A DNA stretch of 64,000 nt from Psychrobacter sp. UBA6766 (lineage in GTDB: Bacteria > Pseudomonadota > Gammaproteobacteria > Pseudomonadales > Moraxellaceae), in assembly GCF_002453355.1 (NCBI RefSeq), contig NZ_DKGQ01000042.1:54004-118003 (forward strand). Direction: 5' to 3'. Position numbers and translations under genes: made by a program. Shown in pieces: positions 56,993 through 64,000 of this stretch. The notes under the pieces are model-generated. The model did not search any database and was not told where the DNA came from. It saw only the letters and a program-made list of their open reading frames with translations. The stretch's first letter is position 1. Each line of letters begins with the position of its first letter.

Positions 56993-57010
56993 CGTAAGCA
57001 TTTGCTTACA
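56993..57010 (-). promoter_or_regulatory. GacA (UvrY) box
   Basis: TGTAAGCAAATGCTTACG on the minus strand matches the GacA upstream activating sequence TGTAAG-N6-CTTACA with one mismatch (the last base). Its centre is about 65 bp upstream of the inferred start of the regulatory RNA. The 16-bp core is a near-perfect palindrome. Confidence 0.75.
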
Positions 57011-57069
57011 TCCTAATCGCTTCGTTTAATAACGTTCAAAAGACCATTTAAGCTGTTTTATGAAAAGGC

Positions 57070-58191
57070 TTAATCATCTGCTTGGGCGTGCTCTTTTGAT
57101 ACTTTACAGCCCTCTTCCTTACCTGCTTCGATGGTGTTTTTTGCTTCTTTGACATCTTCTGCTTGTTCGGTCGGTGCATTAGTTTTCTGGGTGCTTGCTT
57201 TTTCGGGCTCGTATTGTAGCGTTGTCAAAACCGGAAAATGGTCGGAGCCAATAGAAGGCATGCGCTGGATATCGACCAAGGTAAAGCAGGCACTATGGAA
57301 AATATGATCCAGCGCCCAACGTAAGAACGGATAGTCGGCATGGAAGGTATTGATAAAATGCCGCCCAATTCGCGGATCTAGTAAGCCTGAGATACGTTGA
57401 AAGCGGCGGGTGGTCTTCGACCAAGCCACATCATTTAAATCGCCTGCCAATATCGCCGTTTGCTTATTTTCTTTGATATATTTTCCAACCATCAACAACT
57501 CAGCATCACGGGTCGTAGATTTATCCGCTTCTGTCGGACTTGGCGGCATAGGATGCAAGCAGTATAGCCAGATAACTTGCCCGCCCTGCAAGCGCATCTG
57601 AGTATGAATAGAAGGAATATCATCAATCATCAAATATTTGACTTCGGGGTCTATGAGCTCAAGCTTAGAATACAGGTGCATACCATACAAATTATCCAAG
57701 GGTACTTTGACGGTATAAGGGTAATCCGCTTCAATTTGATTGAGGGCGGTTTCCCACTTTTTATCCGACTCTAAAGTAATTAGAATATCGGGGCGCTTAT
57801 CTTTTACCAGCTCAACCAATTTTTGAGTATTATCATTAGGTGTTAAAACATTTGAAACCATGATTTTAAGCTGGTGCGCTTGCCCCTCTGGCATGTCTTT
57901 GGCACTTAGCACTTCTTTTTTCCACAGTTTAGTATAGGGCAATACCATTCTAAGCTGAAAGGCTAACGCGACGCTTAAGACGATAAATAACAGCCTCTGC
58001 GCAAACTGCCAATCCGACCAAAACACTAACATGATAATCCAAGCAGCAACACCGAGAAATATAATTTGGATTCTGGGGAATTCAACACCGCGCACCCACC
58101 AGTTATCCAGGGGTAGTAATCCCCAAATAGTAACAAAGGCAATTAATCCCGCTAACCACTGTGCACCATAATATAATAAGGAAAAATCCAT
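57070..58191 (-). CDS. Membrane-anchored endonuclease/exonuclease/phosphatase-family protein
   Basis: A 373-residue protein. Three N-terminal membrane segments lie at about 4-25 (YYGAQWLAGLIAFVTIWGLL), 42-62 and 68-88. The rest is an EEP-fold hydrolase: KIMVSNVLTPNDN (metal-binding Asn), RPDILITLES (Glu), LYCLHPMPPSP, ILAGDLNDVAWS (catalytic D-x-N), and GSDHFPVLTTL (final S-D-H). This fold cleaves phosphodiesters; the active site probably faces the periplasm. The substrate is unknown; similar proteins are called YafD-like. A charged Lys/Glu/Thr tail of about 45 residues ends it. It appears to be a single gene with a 591-bp region upstream. Confidence 0.85.
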   Translation of the reverse strand: MDFSLLYYGAQWLAGLIAFVTIWGLLPLDNWWVRGVEFPRIQIIFLGVAAWIIMLVFWSDWQFAQRLLFIVLSVALAFQLRMVLPYTKLWKKEVLSAKDMPEGQAHQLKIMVSNVLTPNDNTQKLVELVKDKRPDILITLESDKKWETALNQIEADYPYTVKVPLDNLYGMHLYSKLELIDPEVKYLMIDDIPSIHTQMRLQGGQVIWLYCLHPMPPSPTEADKSTTRDAELLMVGKYIKENKQTAILAGDLNDVAWSKTTRRFQRISGLLDPRIGRHFINTFHADYPFLRWALDHIFHSACFTLVDIQRMPSIGSDHFPVLTTLQYEPEKASTQKTNAPTEQAEDVKEAKNTIEAGKEEGCKVSKEHAQADD

Positions 58192-58782
58192 AGTGTGTGT
58201 CGACCGTTTATTGAATGGCTAAGCCAGTGATTGAGTGAGGTTTTTAATATAATGACCGCTTACGCTAAAAAACTGATTGAGCTGCTGGCATCTGCCCCTT
58301 TATAACGAGTTAAATAGTAGCTGCTCACTTTAGCATCTCATCAGGCCAGCGCCTACTACTGAACATTAATTATGCGTTAGCCACTATAAAAAGTTACAAT
58401 CTGAGCTTTTTTAATATTATCCACGTTACTTATAAAGCCTTCTTTCATTGATGCCCTTAGTCTACCTAGAGTGCAAAAAATGCTGCTATAAAAAACTATA
58501 TTGATAGGATGAGCTTGTATTTAAGCGGCGTTGGCACTGTTAATAATCATTAAGCTTAAAAAGTAGCAAGACTAATGATAAGCATTAAGCCTAATGCCAC
58601 GCTTCGTCACACTCGTTTTGTCATAATAGCTAGCATAATCATCGCTCAACGTTATATTGCATATAATAAATTGTATTTAAAAAACACTGTGAATTCTTTA
58701 AAAAACCTTGCTTTTTAATGCTATTCACGGCATTGTTATCGGTTGGCGATGCAACAATTTATGGTAAAAAGGATTCAGTTTC
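58192..58782 (+). other. Long asd upstream region with two leader hairpins
   Basis: A 591-bp AT-rich gap between divergent starts. No protein-like frame is seen. Two hairpins lie next to each other directly before the asd ribosome-binding site: 58689-58728 (GTGAAT/ATTCAC outer, TTAAAAA/TTTTTAA inner) and 58732-58758 (ATTGTTATCG with CGAT-GC-AACAAT). AAAAAGGA is at 58766-58773. I did not recognise a lysine riboswitch. Confidence 0.5.
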
Positions 58783-59916
58783 ATGAGTAATTTAACAGTA
58801 GGCTTGGTAGGCTGGCGCGGTATGGTCGGGTCAGTATTGATAGAGCGTATGCGTGAAGAAAAAGACTTTGATGGTATCACACCGGTGTTTTTTTCAACCA
58901 GTAATGCAGGCGGCGACGCACCAAGCTTTGACGGTATTAAGACCAGCCAACTAAAAGATGCTCATGATATTGAAGCACTTGCTGCTTGCGATGTGATTAT
59001 TACCTGTCAAGGTGGCGACTACACCTCAAAGGTACATCAACCCCTGCGTGATAGCGGCTGGAATGGCTACTGGATTGATGCGGCAAGCACATTACGTATG
59101 GAAGACGACAGCATCATCATTCTTGATCCCGTTAACCGCAGCGTCATTGATAAAGCACTTGCGAATGGCAAAAAAGACTTTATCGGCGGTAACTGTACCG
59201 TGTCACTGATGCTCATGGCAATCGGTGAGCTGTTTAATAAAGGCTGGGTCGAATGGGTCAGCGCCATGACTTATCAAGCAGCGAGCGGCTCTGGGGCCAA
59301 CAATATGCGCGAGTTAATCGAAGGGATGGGCGTGCTTCATGATGCCGTTAAAGACGAGCTTGCCAACCCTGCCAGCGCCATCCTTGAGATTGATAAAAAA
59401 ATTGCCCAAACGCAGCGCTCAGATGATTTTCCTAAACAGTACTTTGGTGTACCATTAGCGGGTAGTTTGATTCCTTATATCGACGCGCAGCTTGAAAACA
59501 AACAGTCGCGTGAAGAATGGAAAGGCGGCGTTGAAACCAATAAAATTCTTGGTAATTCTGAAGCAGATAAAATTGCCATTGACGGTATGTGTGTCCGCGT
59601 TGGTGCCATGCGCTGCCACGCTCAAGGGCTAACGATTAAGCTCAAAAAAGACATCCCACTAGAAGAAATCGAAGCCGCGCTTAAAAATAGCGGTAACCAA
59701 TGGTTAGATGTAGTCGAAGACGACAAACAAGCGACCATGAACCGTTTGACGCCTGTAGCAGTGACGGGCACTTTGACCGTTGCGCTAGGACGCCTACGTA
59801 AGCTTAATATGGGTCCTGAATACCTCGGCGCCTTTACCGTTGGTGACCAATTATTGTGGGGCGCAGCAGAGCCGCTACGCCGTATGCTAAAAATTATCCG
59901 TGAGCAAAACAGCTAA
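58783..59916 (+). CDS. asd: Aspartate-semialdehyde dehydrogenase
   Basis: A 377-residue NADPH-dependent enzyme reducing aspartyl phosphate to the semialdehyde, the branch point to lysine, diaminopimelate, threonine and methionine. The NADP-binding start is [18 protein letters not shown]; the active-site Cys is in [37 protein letters not shown] and [19 protein letters not shown] (conserved Arg and His) are typical of the Gram-negative type 1 enzyme. The length matches E. coli Asd (367) closely. A good AAGGA precedes the ATG. The gene has its own terminator; its leader shows two tandem hairpins. Confidence 0.97.
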   Translation: MSNLTVGLVGWRGMVGSVLIERMREEKDFDGITPVFFSTSNAGGDAPSFDGIKTSQLKDAHDIEALAACDVIITCQGGDYTSKVHQPLRDSGWNGYWIDAASTLRMEDDSIIILDPVNRSVIDKALANGKKDFIGGNCTVSLMLMAIGELFNKGWVEWVSAMTYQAASGSGANNMRELIEGMGVLHDAVKDELANPASAILEIDKKIAQTQRSDDFPKQYFGVPLAGSLIPYIDAQLENKQSREEWKGGVETNKILGNSEADKIAIDGMCVRVGAMRCHAQGLTIKLKKDIPLEEIEAALKNSGNQWLDVVEDDKQATMNRLTPVAVTGTLTVALGRLRKLNMGPEYLGAFTVGDQLLWGAAEPLRRMLKIIREQNS

Positions 59917-59938
59917 ATTAATTGGCTTAATCTTAAAT

Positions 59939-59966
59939 AAAAAAGACAGCAATTGCTGTCTTTTTT
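59939..59966. terminator. asd terminator
   Basis: A perfect palindrome: AAAAAAGACAGCAA followed directly by TTGCTGTCTTTTTT, ending in T residues. It lies 22 nt past the asd stop. Confidence 0.85.
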
Positions 59967-60061
59967 TATGGGTCATTAGATTGTTTTTATAGCTGGCTTT
60001 CCTATCTATGAGAATTATCTGCCGCTTAAATATCGATGTCCAAAAAAACGCTTAACAATGC

Positions 60062-60067
60062 TATAAT
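60062..60067 (+). promoter_or_regulatory. Candidate tgt -10 box
   Basis: A perfect TATAAT 37 bp before the tgt start, followed by TAGCGCC. No strong -35 is visible 16-18 bases upstream. The same TATAATTAGCG string occurs before cydA. Confidence 0.45.
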
Positions 60068-60070
60068 TAG

Positions 60071-61255
<1,185 letters not shown>

Positions 61256-61331
61256 GCTTTTTTAAGGTTACGTTAAGCATTTTTAGAACTGTTTGACCTG
61301 TATCACAATCTTTAAACTAAGAAAGTTAAGA

Positions 61332-61372
61332 TACAAAAAGGGCTTAAGATATTTCTTAAGCCCTTTTTGTAT
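61332..61372. terminator. Two-way terminator between tgt and the NSS transporter gene
   Basis: ACAAAAAGGGCTTAAG (61333-61348) pairs perfectly with CTTAAGCCCTTTTTGT (61355-61370). Both strands end in T-rich runs, so it can serve both convergent genes. Confidence 0.9.
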
Positions 61373-61450
61373 TTCATTAATGGGTCATTTTTACTATCTA
61401 GGCTACGTTCTTATTTTAAGAATACAGCTTATAGTATTTATGAACACAAT

Positions 61451-62803
61451 TTAGTCCATTAAAGTAGTCACAAAAACGATAAGGACAGCAATCGGCGCCA
61501 CGAATTTAGCAATGATTTGCCATAATTGCCATGTACCATTAGACAATCCAAGCTCTTGCTGAATGCTACGCTGATCCATTTTCCAACCGACAAAAATAAT
61601 TGCGGCAAGACCGGTTAAAGGGAGCATAAATTTACTGGTGACCTTATCTAAGGCGTCAAAGATACCATTTCCCATGATGGTAACATCGCTCCATAGGTTG
61701 AATGATAACAAGGCTGCGATACCTAATAACCAAACGGCAATACTAGCCACAATGGTCGATACTGTACGGCTCATTGGCGTACGTTCTTCTAAAAGCTCAA
61801 CCGTTGGCTCAAGCAGCGAGATTGATGACGTCACGGCGGCAAAGGTAATCAATAAGAAGAACAAGGTACCAATGATAGCGCCTGCGCCCATACTACCAAA
61901 AGCGATTGGCAGACTGACAAAGATAAGTCCAGGACCTGAAGCAGGATCAAGACCGTTATTAAAAATGATTGGGAAAATGGCTAGACCAGCCGCTAAAGCG
62001 ATAACCGTGTCCAAAATGACAACCGTACGCGCCGTGCTTAACAAATTGACGTCATGACCCAAGTAAGAACCATAAGCAACCATAATACCCATACCAATAG
62101 ATAGCGTAAAGAAAGCATGACCAAGTGCTGCTAGCATCACATCGCCATTTAACTTACTAAGGTCAGGCGCAAACAGATAGTTCACCGCTTCGCCAAAACC
62201 ACCATTCATAACGTTGTAGCCAACGATAACAAATAAAATCACGCCCAATAACGGCATCAAAATCTTAGCCGTATTTTCAATACCCTTAGTCACACCCACA
62301 CCAACGATGAGAGCGGTGATAGCCATGAAAACAGTGTGCCAAATTGTCAAGGTTCCCGCTGACGCCAACATCGCATCAAAAGTAGCAGCGACAGAATCAC
62401 TATCTTGACCGGCAAAGCTTCCTGAGCCAACTTTGGTGATGTAGTTGAGTGCCCAACCACCGATGACACTATAAAACGATAGAATCAAGAAGCCACCTAG
62501 AATACCAGTCGCACCGACAATACCCCAACTGCGGGACTTACCTTCGCTTGCCGCAACATCAGAATAAGTATTGATAGGATTTTTTTGTCCACGGCGACCA
62601 ATCAACCACTCTGCAACCAAAATTGGAAAACCAATCAGAGCAAGACAAAATAAATAAGCGATAACAAAAGCGGAACCACCGCTCTCCCCAACCATATAAG
62701 GGAACTTCCAGATATTTCCTAAACCAACTGCCGATCCTACTGCTGCCAGTACGAAGCCAAAACTTGAGCTCCACTGGGCGTGTTCTTGTTTATTAATAGC
62801 CAT
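61451..62803 (-). CDS. Sodium-dependent transporter, NSS (SLC6-like) family
   Basis: A 450-residue membrane protein with about 11-12 helices of the LeuT fold. The N-terminal sodium and substrate site is clear: FVLAAVGSAVGLGNIWKFPY then MVGESGGSAFVIAYL. Other family segments are YSVIGGWALNYI, GHAFFTLSIGMGIMVAYGSY and FAAVTSSISLLEP. Bacterial members import amino acids or related amines with sodium; the substrate cannot be inferred. The ATG at 62803 is preferred because GAGGAAGG lies just upstream; the frame extends to 62824. It is a single gene, isolated by terminators on both sides. Confidence 0.92.
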   Translation of the reverse strand: MAINKQEHAQWSSSFGFVLAAVGSAVGLGNIWKFPYMVGESGGSAFVIAYLFCLALIGFPILVAEWLIGRRGQKNPINTYSDVAASEGKSRSWGIVGATGILGGFLILSFYSVIGGWALNYITKVGSGSFAGQDSDSVAATFDAMLASAGTLTIWHTVFMAITALIVGVGVTKGIENTAKILMPLLGVILFVIVGYNVMNGGFGEAVNYLFAPDLSKLNGDVMLAALGHAFFTLSIGMGIMVAYGSYLGHDVNLLSTARTVVILDTVIALAAGLAIFPIIFNNGLDPASGPGLIFVSLPIAFGSMGAGAIIGTLFFLLITFAAVTSSISLLEPTVELLEERTPMSRTVSTIVASIAVWLLGIAALLSFNLWSDVTIMGNGIFDALDKVTSKFMLPLTGLAAIIFVGWKMDQRSIQQELGLSNGTWQLWQIIAKFVAPIAVLIVFVTTLMD

Positions 62804-63108
62804 TTTGCCTTCCTCATGCCTCAATTAATGCTGCTTATAACCTTCCTTGATTATCCTAAATAGCGCCTTATTGTAGAGAGCTATTCAATCAACGTGTCAA
62901 TGTGACACACCTAGCAACATTATGAAAGAATTGTTTACAATATCGTAAACGCTCAGTTTCTGCTAAGCGACCAAAAAAGTCAAGTAGCGTTAAATATAAA
63001 GAGCCATAACTAATAGTTATGGCTCTTTATATTTATAAGGACAATTTATAAAAAATACTTATTTGAGAATTAAGTCCTAACACTATTTTTATAATTACAA
63101 AACAATGT
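62804..63108. other. Intergenic region with a lpxA terminator
   Basis: A 305-bp gap between the transporter start and the lpxA stop. Apart from the long palindromic terminator at 62992-63034 and AT-rich promoter-like sequence before the transporter, nothing is recognised. Confidence 0.4.
62992..63034. terminator. lpxA terminator (long palindrome)
   Basis: AAATATAAAGAGCCATAACT (62992-63011) and its exact reverse complement (63015-63034) form a 20-bp stem with a three-base loop; T-rich sequence follows on the minus strand. It lies about 75 nt past the lpxA stop. Confidence 0.85.
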
Positions 63109-63888
63109 TTACCGAACAACGCCGCGACGACTTTTTTGTAGGGAATCTATCAGCAAGGCAATTTTTGGCTCTTCGGGTAACAATTCTTCTTTTAAAATAT
63201 CAAGTGCTTGAGCTGTCGTCAATCCTGAACGATAGATGATTCGGTACGCTTGGCGCAATATGTCAATCGTTTCTTTAGACCAGTCTTTACGGCGCATACC
63301 TTCAACATTTAAACCATGAGCTTTAGCAGGGTTGCCAGAAACCATAGTAAAAGCAGCCACGTCCTTTAAAATCAAACTTGCGCCTCCGACTAAACTGTAA
63401 TCATCAACGGTACAAAACTGATGAATGCCTGAGTTGCCGCCAATAATTATATGATTACCGATGGTCACATGTCCTGCAACACCGACATTGTTAGCGAGTA
63501 CATTATGGTCACCAATTAAACAATCATGAGCCACATGGGTATTGACCATTAATAAATTGTGGTTACCAATCTTGGTCAGCTCACTGTCTTGTGCAGTGCC
63601 ACGGTGCAAGCTGCACGCCTCGCGAATGGTATTGTGATCACCAATTTCAAGCCAAGTTCGTTCACCGGCATATTTTAAATCTTGCGGGTCTTCACCGATG
63701 CTGGCAAATTGATAAAACTGATTGTATTCCCCAATACGCGTGAGTCTCGCTACGACCACATGCCGATGCAAAACCGTATGTGCGCCAATGGAAACTTCAT
63801 CACCGACAATACAATAAGGACCAATGATGGCAGTCTCATCTATCTTAGCGGACGGGGAGATGAGTGCTGTTGGATGGATCTGACTCAT
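63109..63888 (-). CDS. lpxA: Acyl-ACP--UDP-N-acetylglucosamine O-acyltransferase
   Basis: A 259-residue left-handed beta-helix enzyme, the first step of lipid A synthesis. Hexapeptide repeats dominate (ISPSAKIDETAIIGPYCIVG, IGDHNTIREACSLHRGT, IGNHIIIGGNSGIHQFCTV); the catalytic His is in NTHVAHDCLIGDHNV. The helical C-terminal domain includes MRRKDWSKETIDILRQAYRI. The ATG at 63888 (MSQIHPTALI) is chosen because it matches the family start and AAGG precedes it; the frame is open to 63957. fabZ usually lies directly upstream, but no fabZ end can be recognised in the remaining 112 bp. Confidence 0.97.
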   Translation of the reverse strand: MSQIHPTALISPSAKIDETAIIGPYCIVGDEVSIGAHTVLHRHVVVARLTRIGEYNQFYQFASIGEDPQDLKYAGERTWLEIGDHNTIREACSLHRGTAQDSELTKIGNHNLLMVNTHVAHDCLIGDHNVLANNVGVAGHVTIGNHIIIGGNSGIHQFCTVDDYSLVGGASLILKDVAAFTMVSGNPAKAHGLNVEGMRRKDWSKETIDILRQAYRIIYRSGLTTAQALDILKEELLPEEPKIALLIDSLQKSRRGVVR

Positions 63889-64000
63889 AATGTGGGCCTT
63901 TGTGTCATCTGATGCAAATAAATGGTAAAACAAATACAGACCGTTTAGCGTTAACAATCACCCTAATACCCGCTCTGTTTAAAAATACAACTGTTGTTAA

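Noticed and set aside
58192..58782. Lysine riboswitch upstream of asd
   Set aside because: I could not find the conserved five-helix core; only two simple hairpins near the ribosome-binding site are supported.
63889..64000. End of fabZ upstream of lpxA
   Set aside because: The short open frame ending at 63963 reads NNSCIFKQSGY and does not resemble a FabZ C-terminus; no call was made.

Overview
The window looks like an ordinary chromosomal core segment of a gammaproteobacterium of the family Moraxellaceae, most likely Psychrobacter. That placement is inferred from the protein sequences, from pseudomonad-type gene orders (cmk-rpsA-ihfB-lapA, obg-proB, argC-DUF6776, amgK-murU beside lptD-surA, cioAB plus a DUF2474 gene), and from long Asn/Gln/Ser/Asp-rich insertions in several envelope proteins. 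I see no insertion sequence, prophage, CRISPR array, rRNA or tRNA gene.

Layout. 1-10 kb (mostly minus strand): a HIT-family gene cut by the window edge, mfd, an RraA-like gene, an NAD(P)-binding oxidoreductase, rpsT (plus strand, structured leader, GTG start), a histidine phosphatase, a metallophosphoesterase, pyrF, lapA and ihfB. 10-26.6 kb (minus): rpsA, cmk, tadA, ung, clpA, clpS, a DUF6776-like protein, argC, hemE, proB, obg and a long-type glyceraldehyde-3-phosphate dehydrogenase. 26.9-39.2 kb: a lipocalin with a long N-terminal extension, a Nudix-ThiE fusion divergent from the small haemin-uptake gene hemP across a strong Fur box, then tamA-tamB. 39.5-49.5 kb (plus): an LplT-like transporter, coq7, a Gln-rich TPR protein, a large lipoprotein lipase/esterase, and the cytochrome bd-type oxidase operon cydAB with a 38-residue DUF2474 membrane peptide. 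49.5-56.7 kb: murU and amgK (minus) facing lptD-surA (plus). 56.7-64 kb: a probable Gac/Rsm-type regulatory RNA, a membrane-anchored endonuclease/exonuclease/phosphatase protein, asd, tgt, an NSS-family sodium-coupled transporter and lpxA.

Themes. Outer-membrane construction dominates: TamA/TamB (outer-membrane protein insertion and envelope lipid movement), LptD and LpxA (LPS), SurA (periplasmic chaperone), AmgK/MurU (cell-wall sugar recycling), and outer-membrane-type lipoprotein and lipocalin products. ClpA/ClpS, Mfd and Ung handle protein and DNA quality control.

The most interesting item is not a protein. Between surA and the endonuclease gene, the minus strand holds a good match to the GacA box, a -10 element, about 180 nt of nested RNA structure carrying four GGA motifs, and a hairpin terminator. 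That is the layout of RsmY/RsmZ/CsrB-type RNAs, which titrate CsrA/RsmA. Other non-coding items worth attention are the rpsT leader, a tandem-hairpin asd leader, and the 633-bp gap between clpS and clpA.
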